NCBI RefSeq assembly: GCF_004327335.1
Contig: NZ_QJUO01000029.1
Location: 1-58,214, forward strand
DNA from: Stutzerimonas kirkiae
GTDB taxonomy: Bacteria > Pseudomonadota > Gammaproteobacteria > Pseudomonadales > Pseudomonadaceae
DNA length: 58,214 nucleotides
Direction: 5' to 3'
Part shown: positions 48,059-58,210 of the stretch, one piece after another
How positions within the stretch are numbered: position 1 is the first letter of the stretch
Layout of the letters: each line of letters begins with the position of its first letter
Program-made: the position numbers and the translations under genes
Notes under the pieces: generated by a model
Told to the model about the DNA's origin: nothing
Databases searched by the model: none
What the model saw: the letters and a program-made list of their open reading frames with translations, nothing else

Positions 48059-49061
48059 GGCGAGCCTTCCAGTGGCCGGCGAGATCAGGCCAGAGCGTGC
48101 GCCCGGCCAGCAGCAGGCTGAGCATCAGTGCCAGCGCCAGCGGCCAGGCATACAGGGATTGGGCGACGCGGCTCTGGGTCGAGCGCTGGCGCACCGGTTC
48201 CAGGCGGTCCAGCAACTCGCCGATGGCTTGCAATTCCGTGCTGGAACGGGCGCGGAAGTATTCCCCGGAGGTTTCCCGGGCAATGGCCTGGAGGGAGGTT
48301 TCGTCCAGTTCCAGTGCCGGGTTGAAGCCGGATGGATGAAGCATGCCGGAGGATTCCACGCTGGCGCCTATACCGATGGTGTGCACCCTGACTTTTTCTT
48401 CGGCAGCCAGGCGGGCCGCGGTCAGCGGTGCGATCTGCCCGGCGTTGTTGGCGCCATCGGTGATCAGTATCAGCACGCGCTGGTTGTCCGGGCGCTCGCG
48501 CAGGCGCTTGACGGCCAGGCCGATGGCATCGCCGATGGCGGTGTTGTTGCCGGCGATGCCGACCTGGGCTTCATCGAGCCAGATGCGCACGCTGTGCCGG
48601 TCGAAGCTCAGTGGTGATTGCAGGTAGGCCTTGTCGCCAAACAGGATCAGGCCGACCCGGTCGCCCCGGCGCTCCTCGATGAAGTCGCCGAACAGGTGTT
48701 TGACCAGTTGCAGGCGACTGATGGCCTCGCCTTGCCATTGCATGTCGGGATAGTCCATCGAGCCGGAGACATCCACCGCCAGCAGCATTTCGCGACCACT
48801 GGCCGGTACCGGCAGCGGTGGGCCCAGCCACTGTGGCCGGGCGCTGGCGCACAGCAGCAACAGCCAGATGGCGAGATAGGGCAGTTGTTGTCGCCAGTCG
48901 GGCAGATGACTGTTGGCGCGGCGGCCGCTGAGTTGCTCCAGTTCATCGAGGAAGTTGACCTTGAGCGCCGCTTCCGCGCTGTCCGCCTCGGGCAGCAGGC
49001 GGCGCAGCAGCCAGGGTAGCGGCAGCAGGGCGAACAGCCAGGGCCAGGCGAACTCAAACAT
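48048..49061 (-). CDS. BatA-type VWA domain membrane protein
   Basis: A 337-residue protein: helices at about 7-20 and 58-72, a VWA domain at about 85-290 with an intact MIDAS (AVDVSGSMDYPDM and ITDGANNAG), then a C-terminal helix (LYAWPLALALMLSLLLAGRTLW). The start is taken at 49061 (MFEFAWPWLFALLPLPWL), where the ATG overlaps the DUF4381 stop by eight bases; the longer frame adds non-conserved residues. It is part of the moxR/Bat operon and likely pairs with BatB. Confidence 0.92.
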   Translation of the reverse strand: MFEFAWPWLFALLPLPWLLRRLLPEADSAEAALKVNFLDELEQLSGRRANSHLPDWRQQLPYLAIWLLLLCASARPQWLGPPLPVPASGREMLLAVDVSGSMDYPDMQWQGEAISRLQLVKHLFGDFIEERRGDRVGLILFGDKAYLQSPLSFDRHSVRIWLDEAQVGIAGNNTAIGDAIGLAVKRLRERPDNQRVLILITDGANNAGQIAPLTAARLAAEEKVRVHTIGIGASVESSGMLHPSGFNPALELDETSLQAIARETSGEYFRARSSTELQAIGELLDRLEPVRQRSTQSRVAQSLYAWPLALALMLSLLLAGRTLWPDLAGHWKARHAA

Positions 49062-49548
49062 GCTTGCGTATCCAGGTTTCGATGGCCTGTTCCAGCCCCT
49101 CGATGGCCTTGTCATCGAGGCGGCAGTCGGCCCGATAGGCGCCTTCGACCAGTACCATCCAGCGTGTCAGGCCGGCGGAGGGGCAGCGGCTATCGAGAAA
49201 GGCCAGCCAGGCCCGGCCTGTCAGGGTATGTGGGTGTTCGCTGGCATAGCGGGTACGGCACAGGCGCTTGAGCAGGGCGTTGATCTGTTGCAGCCAGGCA
49301 TTGGCGGGCTGGTCATCGTATGGGCGCGGCAACTGCTTCAACTCGTCCAGTGCCGCCTGGCGCTGCGGCTCCAGTTCGCCGCCGGGGGCGGGGGGCGGCA
49401 GGCGCTTGCCCGGCCTCGGGCGCAGCCGCCAGCAAAGCACGCACAATACCGGCAGCAGCAGGGCCAGCAGCCACCAGCCAGGCGCGGGGGGCCACCAGGA
49501 GATGGGTGGCGGCGGGATATTGTCCGCCAGGCGATCCAGGGCGTTCAT
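49054..49548 (-). CDS. DUF4381 family protein
   Basis: A 164-residue protein with a proline- and tryptophan-rich start (IPPPPISWWPPAPGWWLLALLLPVLCVLCWRL), one membrane helix at about 24-41 and a soluble C-terminal part (LQQINALLKRLCRTRYASEHPHTLTGRAWLAFLD). This is the usual fourth component of gammaproteobacterial MoxR/Bat operons; its role is unknown. It overlaps both neighbours, consistent with translational coupling. Confidence 0.9.
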   Translation of the reverse strand: MNALDRLADNIPPPPISWWPPAPGWWLLALLLPVLCVLCWRLRPRPGKRLPPPAPGGELEPQRQAALDELKQLPRPYDDQPANAWLQQINALLKRLCRTRYASEHPHTLTGRAWLAFLDSRCPSAGLTRWMVLVEGAYRADCRLDDKAIEGLEQAIETWIRKHV

Positions 49549-50473
49549 CGGAGCACCTTCTGCAACAGATGGGTACGCAGTTGTTCGATCAGCTCGTATT
49601 GCGTGTTCAGCGGCATGATCGGTACCCGCAGACGATCCGCCAGACGCTGCCAGCGGTTGCTGCGTTCCTCGCCCTGGCGCTGGTAGGCCTGGCGCAAGGC
49701 ATTGTCATGGCTGTCCAGGTCCAGGCGCGCGCCCAGTTCGGCGAAGCGCAGCAGGCCGGCGGCGGGCAGGGCATGGTCGAGCGGATCGAACACTGGCAGC
49801 AGCAGCAGGTCGACATGCCGCGACAGCAGGCTCAGTTGCTGCTCGGCGGCCTCGTTCAGGGTCCGCTCGTCGCAGATGATCACGGCCAGGCTGCCGGGGC
49901 GCAGGACTTCTCGCACGCGGCGCAGGGCCGGGGCGAAACTGTCTGTGCCGAGGGTGCTCAGGCTGTCGAGTCGCTGGTTGGCGCGGGCCAGGCGCTGCAG
50001 CAGTTGCAGCAGGCTCTGCTTGCTGCGGCGGGGTTTTATCTCGTGGTGCTCGCCGCTACCGAAGACCAGCCCGCCGACGCGGTCGTTATGGTGCAACGCG
50101 GCCCAGCCGATCAGGCTGGCGGCGCGGGCCGCGAGTACCGACTTGAAGACCCGGCCGCTGCTGAAGAACAGTCGGCGGCTCTGTTCCACGAGAATATAGA
50201 TGGGCCGTTCACGTTCTTCGTGGAACAGTTTGGTATGCGGCTCCTGGGTACGGGCGGTGACGCGCCAGTCGATATTGCGTACGTCGTCGCCGGCCTGGTA
50301 GACCCGCACCTGGTCGAAATCGACGCCGCGCCCGCGCAGCTTCGAGTGGTGCAGGCCAACCAGCGCGCTGCGCCGGTGCGTGGTGCTGAACAGGGGAACC
50401 TCGCGGACATGGTGGCGCATGTCGATCAGCCCGGCCAGATCGACCCGGATGGCGTCATCCGCGCTGGATTGCA

Positions 50474-50474
<1 letters not shown>
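49545..50474 (-). CDS. DUF58 domain-containing protein
   Basis: A 309-residue soluble protein with the DUF58 signature GRGVDFDQVRVYQAGDDVRNIDWRVTARTQEPHTKLFHEERERP, followed by a VWA-like region (YILVEQSRRLFFSSG, LAVIICDERTLNE). It works with the upstream MoxR ATPase in an unknown envelope or chaperone role. The frame is open to 50699, but MQSSADDAIRVDLAGLIDMR at 50474 overlaps the moxR stop as ATGA, the likely start. Confidence 0.92.
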
Positions 50475-51433
<959 letters not shown>

Positions 51434-52147
51434 GTATCAGGCTCGAAGTGCGGGCGAGGGCGCCGGAGTGGTGAACTTTACTGCATTGCGGGGGTATTCG
51501 GCATCCGCCGCCGCCCGAAAGCCAGGGCAATCGCGCGATGTAAAAGGTTGCAACCGGATTGGTAATTTTGTCTCTGGTCTATCGAGCGTACTGCGTGAAC
51601 TCGGGTGCAGCGCCTCTGTGCGAATACTGGGTGGCGGAACGGGGCACGCGTGAATACATCCCTGTAGCTCTTCGCCACCTGGTATCCGCACAGCCATCTT
51701 CGGTGGTGACTGTAGAGAAACGCTGCAACTACTCATCCAGGCTCCAGTTCGTACGGGTGCAGCGACGATAAAGCTTTTTCTCACATTCACTTCGGTAGTC
51801 GCTGCGATCCCGGTCAACCCTTCGGAGAAACCTTCGTCGGCAGGCACGCCGATGAAGAGCCCCGGGGATGGGTTCATGCGTGTTTCGTCGAGGGGGTGAG
51901 CGGGATCGCAACGCCTCGGACATAAGGGCAACGCGATTGCCCCTATGGTCAAAGTACAGACTCACTTGCCAATCCTATCGCAAGACTGCTCCTTGACCGC
52001 TATAGCGCGATTGCCCTGTCCCGAAACCACCCGCTACCAAATCAAGCGGCAATTCCTTCGAAAGTACCATTCGGCCGCCGCGGGGCTGGTGGTTAACTCG
52101 GTGCGTCGGAATGATCCGGCCTCCCTGGACAACAAGAGGATTGCCCC
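51434..52147. other. 714-bp region between moxR and pqqA
   Basis: No gene is recognised here. Several open frames exist on both strands (for instance minus 51437-51952 and minus 51729-51965), but their sequences show no familiar motif, mixed composition and no good ribosome-binding sites. Divergent promoters for the moxR and pqq operons must lie within it. The sequence may also hold a decayed gene. Confidence 0.5.
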
Positions 52148-52219
52148 ATGTGGACTAAACCTGCCTTCACCGATCTGCGCATTGGCTTCGAAGTCACCAT
52201 GTACTTCGCCAACCGCTGA
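52148..52219 (+). CDS. pqqA: PQQ precursor peptide PqqA
   Basis: This 23-residue ribosomal peptide ([20 protein letters not shown] then ANR) is the substrate for pyrroloquinoline quinone. Glu15 and Tyr19 in EVTMY are the residues that PqqE crosslinks and from which the cofactor is built. AAGAGGA lies before the ATG. It heads pqqABCDE and is separated from pqqB by 51 bp; in relatives a strong pqqA-specific transcript is produced upstream of such a gap. Confidence 0.96.
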   Translation: MWTKPAFTDLRIGFEVTMYFANR

Positions 52220-52270
52220 CTGTTCCGCCCCGGTTTTCCGGGGCTCCATTTTCCAGGGGAGGCTGTACCG

Positions 52271-53182
52271 ATGTTCGTACGGATTCTGGGTTCGGCTGCC
52301 GGGGGTGGCTTTCCCCAATGGAACTGCAACTGCCGCAATTGCCGCGGTGTACGTTCCGGCCAACTGAATGCCAGCCCGCGCAGCCAGTCCTCCATCGCTA
52401 TCAGCGATACCGGCGAGCGGTGGGTTCTCTGTAATGCCTCTCCGGACATCCGCAGCCAGCTCGAGTCCTTCCCGGCCCTGCAGCCGGCGCGCAAGCTGCG
52501 TGATACGGCCATCGGCGGCATCATCCTGCTCGACAGCCAGATCGACCATACCACCGGCCTGCTCACCCTGCGCGAGGGCTGCCCGCACGATGTCTGGTGC
52601 ACCGACATGGTCCACCAGGACCTGACGACAGGCTTTCCGCTGTTCAACATGCTCAGCCACTGGAATGGCGGCCTGAAGCACAACAGGATCTCGCTGGACG
52701 CTACCTTCGAGGTGCCGTCATGCCCCGGCCTGAGCATCCGCGCCATTCCCTTGCTCAGCTCCGCGCCGCCGTATTCGCCCCATCGCAATGATCCGCATCC
52801 GGGCGACAACATCGGCCTGCTCATCGAGGACCGCCAGAGCGGTGGGCGGCTGTTCTATGCCCCAGGCCTCGGGCAGATAACCGCCGAGGTGCTGCTGGCC
52901 ATGGCCCAGGCCGATTGCCTGCTGGTGGATGGCACACTCTGGCGCGACGATGAAATGCGAGTGTGCGACGTGGGCGACAAGCTGGGCAGCGAGATGGGCC
53001 ATCTGCCGCAGAGCGGACGGGGCGGCATGATCGAGGTGCTCGAAGGTTTCCCCGAGCAACGCAAGGTCCTTATCCATATCAACAATACCAATCCGATCCT
53101 CGACGAGGACTCGCCCGAGCGTGCGCAACTGCGGGCGCGGCGGATAGAGGTCGCCTGGGATGGCATGAACATCGAACTCTAG
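52271..53182 (+). CDS. pqqB: PQQ biosynthesis protein PqqB
   Basis: A 303-residue metallo-beta-lactamase-fold protein that acts as a hydroxylase on the PQQ precursor. It has the zinc-site cysteines [12 protein letters not shown] near the N-terminus, [20 protein letters not shown], and [17 protein letters not shown] near the end. It starts [13 protein letters not shown] after CAGGGGAGG, the family start. It is followed by pqqC after 38 bp. Confidence 0.95.
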   Translation: MFVRILGSAAGGGFPQWNCNCRNCRGVRSGQLNASPRSQSSIAISDTGERWVLCNASPDIRSQLESFPALQPARKLRDTAIGGIILLDSQIDHTTGLLTLREGCPHDVWCTDMVHQDLTTGFPLFNMLSHWNGGLKHNRISLDATFEVPSCPGLSIRAIPLLSSAPPYSPHRNDPHPGDNIGLLIEDRQSGGRLFYAPGLGQITAEVLLAMAQADCLLVDGTLWRDDEMRVCDVGDKLGSEMGHLPQSGRGGMIEVLEGFPEQRKVLIHINNTNPILDEDSPERAQLRARRIEVAWDGMNIEL

Positions 53183-53220
53183 TTCGCTGCCTTATTACGA
53201 CGACAATAAAAGGACAGGCC

Positions 53221-53973
53221 ATGAACCAGCCGGCAATGAGTCCCGAGCAATTCGAGCAGGCGTTGCGCGCCAGGGGCGCCTACTACCATATCCACCATCC
53301 CTACCATCGGGCCATGTACGAAGGGCGCGCGACCCGCGAGCAGATCCAGGGCTGGGTCGCCAATCGTTTCTACTACCAGGTCAGCATCCCGATGAAGGAT
53401 GCGGCGATCATGGCCAACTGTCCTGACCGGGATAGCCGTCGCGAATGGGTCCAGCGCATCCTCGACCACGACGGCGAGCCGGGCGAGGAGGGCGGTATCG
53501 AGGCCTGGCTGCGCCTGGCGGAAGCCGTCGGGCTCGACCGCCAGCAAGTGCTTTCCGAAGAGTTGGTCCTGCCCGGTGTGCGTTTCGCCGTCGATGCCTA
53601 TGTCAATTTCGCCCGGCGGGCCAACTGGCAGGAAGCGGCCAGCAGCTCCCTGACCGAACTGTTCGCACCGCATATCCACCAGTCCCGGCTCGACAGTTGG
53701 CCGCAGCACTACCCCTGGATCGACGCCAGTGGCTACGACTACTTCCGCAAGCGCCTGAAGGAAGCTCGACGCGATGTCGAGCATGGCCTGCGCATCACCC
53801 TCGACCACTACCGTACCCGTTCGGCCCAGGAACGCATGCTGCAGATCCTGCAATTCAAGCTGGACGTACTCTGGAGCATGCTGGATGCCATGAGCATGGC
53901 CTATGAGTTGCAGCGCCCGCCTTATCACAGCGTGACAGCGGAGCGCGTCTGGCATCGTGGAGGTTTGCTATGA
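53221..53973 (+). CDS. pqqC: Pyrroloquinoline-quinone synthase PqqC
   Basis: This cofactorless oxidase performs the final ring closure and eight-electron oxidation to PQQ. It is a 250-residue all-helical TenA-like protein with [52 protein letters not shown] and [16 protein letters not shown], which supply active-site His, Tyr and Arg residues. The frame is open upstream, but [12 protein letters not shown] at 53221 with AAAGGACAGG is the family start. It overlaps pqqD by ATGA. Confidence 0.96.
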   Translation: MNQPAMSPEQFEQALRARGAYYHIHHPYHRAMYEGRATREQIQGWVANRFYYQVSIPMKDAAIMANCPDRDSRREWVQRILDHDGEPGEEGGIEAWLRLAEAVGLDRQQVLSEELVLPGVRFAVDAYVNFARRANWQEAASSSLTELFAPHIHQSRLDSWPQHYPWIDASGYDYFRKRLKEARRDVEHGLRITLDHYRTRSAQERMLQILQFKLDVLWSMLDAMSMAYELQRPPYHSVTAERVWHRGGLL

Positions 53974-54260
53974 GCCTTTCAGCGTACGACCGTATCCCGC
54001 ATATCCGCCGTGGCTTTCGCCTGCAGTGGGAGCCGGTGCAGGACTGTCATGTGCTGCTCTATCCGGAGGGCATGATCACGTTGAATGCAAGCGCGGGGGA
54101 AATACTCCTGCAGGTGGATGGCCGGCGTGATACCGCGGCCATCATCGCCGAACTCGAACGCCGCTATCCCGATATTCCCGGTGTGGCCGCAGATATCCTG
54201 GCGTTTCTGGAGATTGCCCATGCACAGCTATGGATCGAGTTTCAGCAAGCCGGGGCATGA
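53970..54260 (+). CDS. pqqD: PqqA-binding chaperone PqqD
   Basis: A 96-residue RiPP-recognition-element protein that binds PqqA and presents it to PqqE. It contains [46 protein letters not shown] and a C-terminal helix with [15 protein letters not shown]. It overlaps pqqC at its start (ATGA) and pqqE by 41 bp at its end. Confidence 0.95.
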   Translation: MSLSAYDRIPHIRRGFRLQWEPVQDCHVLLYPEGMITLNASAGEILLQVDGRRDTAAIIAELERRYPDIPGVAADILAFLEIAHAQLWIEFQQAGA

Positions 54261-55374
54261 ACCCGGCCCGCCTATGTGGCTGTTGGCCGAGTTGACCTAC
54301 CGCTGCCCGCTGCAATGCCCCTACTGTTCCAACCCGCTGGATTTCGCACGCAGCAAGCAGGAGCTGAGCACGGAGCAGTGGATCGAAGTCTTTCGCCAGT
54401 CCAGGGCTCTGGGAGCGGCCCAATTGGGTTTTTCCGGAGGGGAACCGCTGGTGCGCCAGGACCTCGCCATTCTGATAGGGGCTGCGCGTGAGCTGGGCTA
54501 CTACACCAACCTGATCACTTCCGGCATCGGCCTGACCGAAGAGAAGCTCGCCTCCTTCAGTGCGGCGGGGCTGGACCATATCCAGATCAGCTTCCAGGCC
54601 GCGGACGAGGAGGTGAACAACCTGCTGGCCGGTTCGAAGAAAGCCTTCGCGCAGAAGCTGGCGATGGCGCGGGCGGTCAAGGCCCATGGCTATCCGATGG
54701 TGCTCAACTTCGTCACCCACCGGCACAACATCGACAATATCGGGCGCATCATCGAGCTGTGCGTCGAGCTGGAGGCGGATTTCGTCGAGCTGGCCACCTG
54801 TCAGTTCTATGGCTGGGCCGAACTGAACCGGGCCGGGCTGCTGCCGAGCAAGGCGCAACTGGTGCGTGCCGAGGCCATCACCAACCAGTGGCGGGAGAAA
54901 CTGGCGGCGCAGAACCATCCCTGCAAACTGATCTTCGTCACCCCTGATTATTACGAAGAGCGCCCGAAGGCCTGCATGAACGGCTGGGGCAACCTGTTCC
55001 TCGATATCACCCCGGATGGCACGGCGTTACCCTGCCACAGCGCACGGCAACTGCCCGTCGAGTTTCCCAGTGTGCTGGAGCACAGCATCGAATATATCTG
55101 GCGGCACTCCTTTGGCTTCAACCGCTTCCGCGGTGATGACTGGATGCCGGAACCCTGTCGCAACTGCGATGAGCGACAGCGGGACTTCGGCGGCTGCCGT
55201 TGCCAGGCCTTCATGCTGACCGGTGATGCCAGCAATGCCGACCCTGTCTGCAGTAAATCGGCCGATCACGGCAAGATACTGGCAGCCCGTCGTCAGGCGG
55301 AGGAGGCTCCCGGTACCATGGCGGAACTGAAGTTTCGCAATGAACGTGCTTCCCGGCTGATCGCCAAGGCCTGA
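54220..55374 (+). CDS. pqqE: PqqA peptide cyclase PqqE (radical SAM)
   Basis: PqqE forms the carbon-carbon bond between Glu and Tyr of PqqA. Radical SAM cysteines CPLQCPYC (Cys29, Cys33, Cys36) and SGGEPL are near the start, and the SPASM region has [17 protein letters not shown] and [19 protein letters not shown] for two more Fe-S clusters. The 384 residues from the ATG at 54220 match the family; GGAGA lies six bases before it, within pqqD. A later ATG (54274) lacks a ribosome-binding site. It is the last pqq gene here; no pqqF is present in the window. Confidence 0.95.
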   Translation: MHSYGSSFSKPGHEPGPPMWLLAELTYRCPLQCPYCSNPLDFARSKQELSTEQWIEVFRQSRALGAAQLGFSGGEPLVRQDLAILIGAARELGYYTNLITSGIGLTEEKLASFSAAGLDHIQISFQAADEEVNNLLAGSKKAFAQKLAMARAVKAHGYPMVLNFVTHRHNIDNIGRIIELCVELEADFVELATCQFYGWAELNRAGLLPSKAQLVRAEAITNQWREKLAAQNHPCKLIFVTPDYYEERPKACMNGWGNLFLDITPDGTALPCHSARQLPVEFPSVLEHSIEYIWRHSFGFNRFRGDDWMPEPCRNCDERQRDFGGCRCQAFMLTGDASNADPVCSKSADHGKILAARRQAEEAPGTMAELKFRNERASRLIAKA

Positions 55375-55409
55375 AGAACATGCTGGATAAGCGCCGGGAC
55401 TTATAATCG

Positions 55410-55560
55410 CGCGATGCCGTTATTCACCGGCAAGGTGCTTCGATAAAAGCGTTGGAGGCTGGAAAGCTGGACGAAAGACACCGGCTACCACGCTCTTTCG
55501 TCCAGCCTTCCAGCGCTGTTTTCGGCTGTTTGCCATGCATGGCGCGATTGCCCTGGACTT
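55410..55560. repeat. Palindromic intergenic repeat, family A copy 3
   Basis: The left arm at 55449-55477 (GCGTTGGAGGCTGGAAAGC...) pairs with the right arm at 55494-55515 (CTTTCGTCCAGCCTTCCAGC). The loop ACACCGGCTACCACGCTC and flanks CTGTTTTCGGCTGTTTGCC and GCATGGCGCGATTGCCCTG match copy 1. Confidence 0.87.
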
Positions 55561-55644
55561 ATACCCTTCTCCGGCCTTCCTGCTTGCCGACCTTGGTAAG
55601 GTCGAACCGCCCCGCTATGCGGGCCAGGGAAGCCAGTGAGTTTT

Positions 55645-55720
55645 TGATCCAAGCAAATTCTTAAAAGTTATTTATAGAATATTTTTTATTCTTCTATCTT
55701 CTCCATAAGGTCCGTCAGGG
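55645..55720 (+). promoter_or_regulatory. AT-rich promoter / possible CysB site of the rhodanese gene
   Basis: A -10-like TAGAAT lies at 55675-55680 without a good -35, and GAATA-N5-TATTC forms a small palindrome near 55678-55692. AT-rich activator sites are typical of CysB; control of a thiosulfate-related gene by CysB is an inference. Confidence 0.4.
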
Positions 55721-55752
55721 CCGAAAGACCTACGGTTTATGGAGAATCCGAT

Positions 55753-56667
55753 ATGACATTGAGAAAGCTGTTCGTCGCGGGGGCGCTTGCAATCCTCTCC
55801 ACCGGCCCTACCTGGGCCAGCAACTACCTGGTCAATACCGACTGGGTGGAAAAGAACCTCGACAATCCCAAGGTACGGATCGTCGAGGTCAGTGTGAACC
55901 CTGGTGTCTTCGAACGAGGGCATATCCCGGGGGCGGTCAATCTCAACTGGCACACCGACCTGGTCGACACGGTGAACCGTGACATCGCCTCGCGTGAGCA
56001 ACTGCAGGCGCTGTTGCGCAAGGCCGGTGTCTCCAAGGACACCACCACCATCCTCTATGGCGACAGCAACAACTGGTTCGCCGCCTGGGGCGCCTGGGTG
56101 TTCGATGTCTACCAGATCGACAACGTCAAGCTGCTGGATGGCGGGCGCAAGAAGTGGGAAGACGAAAAACGTCCGCTTGCCACTGTGGCCAAGACCTACA
56201 AGGCCGGCGATGTGACCCTGGCCGAAGCCGACAAGTCCCTGCGTGCCTTCTTGCCCGATGTCGTGGCGGCGGCGAAGAAGGAAGCGGATGTCGCGTTGAT
56301 CGACATTCGTGGCCCTGATGAATACAGCGGCAAGCTGTTCGCCGCTCCAGGCTTCCAGGAACTGGCGATTCGCGCCGGCCATGTGCCCGGTGCGGTCAAT
56401 GTGCCCTGGGGGCAGGCCGTGGCCGAGGATGGCACCTTCAAGTCCAGGGAAGAACTGAAGAAGCTCTATGCCGCCAAGGGCGTCGATGGTTCCAGGCCGA
56501 TCATCACCTATTGCCGCATCGGCGAGCGTTCCAGCCATACCTGGTTCGCACTGAGCAAGATCCTCGGCTATGACGTGCGTAACTACGATGGCTCCTGGAC
56601 CGAGTATGGCAACTCGGTCGGTGTGCCGATCACCAACCTGGCCGGGACTGTCTGGGGCAACCAGTAA
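55753..56667 (+). CDS. Exported rhodanese-family thiosulfate sulfurtransferase
   Basis: A 304-residue periplasmic protein with signal peptide MTLRKLFVAGALAILSTGPTWA and two rhodanese domains. The first (about 25-155) has no catalytic cysteine; the second (about 175-300) has ITYCRIGERSSHTW with active-site Cys254. It transfers sulfane sulfur from thiosulfate or a related donor. It precedes a YeeE/TsuA-type thiosulfate permease, but a terminator lies between, so they may be only partly co-transcribed. Confidence 0.92.
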   Translation: MTLRKLFVAGALAILSTGPTWASNYLVNTDWVEKNLDNPKVRIVEVSVNPGVFERGHIPGAVNLNWHTDLVDTVNRDIASREQLQALLRKAGVSKDTTTILYGDSNNWFAAWGAWVFDVYQIDNVKLLDGGRKKWEDEKRPLATVAKTYKAGDVTLAEADKSLRAFLPDVVAAAKKEADVALIDIRGPDEYSGKLFAAPGFQELAIRAGHVPGAVNVPWGQAVAEDGTFKSREELKKLYAAKGVDGSRPIITYCRIGERSSHTWFALSKILGYDVRNYDGSWTEYGNSVGVPITNLAGTVWGNQ

Positions 56668-56682
56668 GTCATCGACTTCGAT

Positions 56683-56721
56683 GCCGTACGCCACGCTTCC
56701 CATCGTGGCGTACGGCTTTTT
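56683..56721 (+). terminator. Rho-independent terminator after the rhodanese gene
   Basis: GCCGTACGCCACG pairs perfectly with CGTGGCGTACGGC across an eight-base loop, followed by TTTTT. It lies 15 bp after the stop and 18 bp before the permease start, so it should separate or attenuate the two genes. Confidence 0.88.
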
Positions 56722-56739
56722 CATGCTTGGAGTCCATGG

Positions 56740-57942
56740 ATGACCGTCGACACACGTTTTGCATGGCTACCGGTCATTGCCGGCGCCTCGATCCTTTCCC
56801 TGTTGCTGCTGGCGGGCTGGCGATTGGACGATGGTTCCCACGAGGGCCGTCTGCTGGGGTTGTCCCTGATCCTCGGCGGCACCTTCGGTTGGGTACTGCA
56901 ACGGTCGCGCTTCTGTTTCTTCTGCATTTCCCGCGAATATCTGGAAGAGCGGGATGGGCGTGGCCTGCTCGGCCTGATCGCAGCCCTGGCGGTTGGTCTG
57001 GTTGGCTACCATGGCGTTTTCGGCGCCTTTCTGCCTGAACCGGTGGCGGGGCGGCTGCCACCAGGGGCGCATATCGGCCCTGTCAGTTATGTACTGGCGC
57101 TGGCTGCACTGGTGTTCGGTATCGGTATGTCGGTTTCGGGTTCTTGTATCAGTGCCCACCTTTATAGGCTGGGGGAAGGTTCCATCGCCTCGCTGGCGGC
57201 CCTGGTTGGCGCACTGTTCGGTTTCATCCTGGGGTTTCTGAGCTGGAATGGGTTGTACCTGAGTGTCATCCAGGCCTCGCCAGTCATCTGGTTACCGCAC
57301 TCTCTGGGGTACGCCGGTTCGCTGTTGCTGCAGTTGGCGGTGCTTGCCGTGATTGCATTGTGGCTCTCCAGGCGTTCTCGGCCTGCACAGACGCAGGCTA
57401 CCCCCGAGCCTGTTCGGTCGCTGCCGGAGATCCTGCTGCGCACACGCTGGCCGGTCTGGTGCGGTGGGTTGCTGGTCGCCTTTATCGGCACCATCGCCTA
57501 CCTGCGGGTCGCGCCCCTGGGGGTGACGGCCGAGCTGGGCAGCATTGCGCGCACACTGGCGTCAGGGCAGGGCTGGCTGCCTGAGCGTCTGCATGGCCTG
57601 GATGGATTCCGCGGCTGTGCGACCGTGATCAAGGAAAGCCTGCTATCGAACAATGGCGTCTTCATCGCTGCGCTGGTGCTGGCCTCGCTCGGCAGTGCGC
57701 TGATTGCCGGGGATTTCCGTCCGCGATGGCCGGGCCTCACCGAGGCACTGCGTAACCTGGGCGGGGGCATCCTGATGGGCTGGGGGGCGATGGTCGGCCT
57801 CGGTTGCACCGTGGGAACCCTGCTTTCGGGCATCATGGCAGGCGCCCTGTCCGGGTGGCTGTTCGCGCTGTTCTGCTTTCTCGGATTGTGGCTCGGCCTC
57901 AAGGGGCGCCGCCGCTTCGAAGGGGTTTTGACGAAAGTATGA
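56740..57942 (+). CDS. YeeE/YedE family (TsuA-like) thiosulfate permease
   Basis: A 400-residue inner-membrane protein with about twelve helices in two repeats. Conserved cysteines of the thiosulfate-uptake family are in LQRSRFCFFC, SVSGSCISAHLYRLGEG and GLGCTVGTLLSG. In TsuA these line the conduction path and relay thiosulfate by hydrogen bonding; the same role is inferred here. No fused TusA/SirA domain is present. The start MTVDTRFAWLPVIAG is an ATG soon after the upstream terminator, with GGAGTCC before it. It faces the rrn-type promoters downstream. Confidence 0.88.
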   Translation: MTVDTRFAWLPVIAGASILSLLLLAGWRLDDGSHEGRLLGLSLILGGTFGWVLQRSRFCFFCISREYLEERDGRGLLGLIAALAVGLVGYHGVFGAFLPEPVAGRLPPGAHIGPVSYVLALAALVFGIGMSVSGSCISAHLYRLGEGSIASLAALVGALFGFILGFLSWNGLYLSVIQASPVIWLPHSLGYAGSLLLQLAVLAVIALWLSRRSRPAQTQATPEPVRSLPEILLRTRWPVWCGGLLVAFIGTIAYLRVAPLGVTAELGSIARTLASGQGWLPERLHGLDGFRGCATVIKESLLSNNGVFIAALVLASLGSALIAGDFRPRWPGLTEALRNLGGGILMGWGAMVGLGCTVGTLLSGIMAGALSGWLFALFCFLGLWLGLKGRRRFEGVLTKV

Positions 57943-57951
57943 AATAACGGT

Positions 57952-57979
57952 TGACGCTGTTTCCTGAGCCCCTATAATG
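57952..57979 (+). promoter_or_regulatory. rrn-type promoter P1
   Basis: TTGACG (57952-57957) and TATAAT (57974-57979) with a 16-bp spacer, followed by the GC-rich discriminator GCGCACC typical of stringently controlled stable-RNA promoters. Confidence 0.8.
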
Positions 57980-58106
57980 CGCACCACTTCCGGCGCGGTA
58001 GAGAAGGAAAACGGCTTTCAAATCAACAAGTTACATTAGGTTTGAGTGGTTTTCCGGTGTGCTGGGAAGGTCGATCCGGTCAACGGATTGAAGCGGAAAA
58101 AGGTGG

Positions 58107-58134
58107 TTGACAGTTCTCTTGTGAGCTGTAGAAT
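58107..58134 (+). promoter_or_regulatory. rrn-type promoter P2
   Basis: TTGACA (58107-58112) and TAGAAT (58129-58134), 16-bp spacer, GC-rich discriminator TCGCCTCCC. Together with P1 it gives the tandem layout of Pseudomonas rRNA operons; the 16S gene would lie beyond the window. Confidence 0.75.
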
Positions 58135-58204
58135 TCGCCTCCCGCTTCAGTCGGGGTCGAAGCGCAAGGGGTTGAGAAGAAACGAAAAATTCTTCGAAAA
58201 CGAC

Positions 58205-58210
58205 TTGACG
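58205..58210 (+). promoter_or_regulatory. -35 box of a possible third promoter, cut by the window end
   Basis: TTGACG occurs 4 bp before the end of the window; its -10 would lie outside. Similar tandem third promoters occur upstream of Pseudomonas rRNA genes. Confidence 0.4.

Larger units (their letters stand above)
55375..55752. other. Intergenic region: family A palindrome then AT-rich promoter region
   Basis: No gene is seen in these 378 bp. A family A palindrome covers 55410-55560. From about 55645 to 55720 the sequence becomes AT-rich, with TTATTTATAGAAT and GAATATTTTTTATTC, in contrast to the GC-rich surroundings. Confidence 0.6.

Noticed and set aside
51437..51952. 171-codon minus-strand frame upstream of pqqA
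   Set aside because: No known motif, several alternative frames of equal quality and no good start signal.
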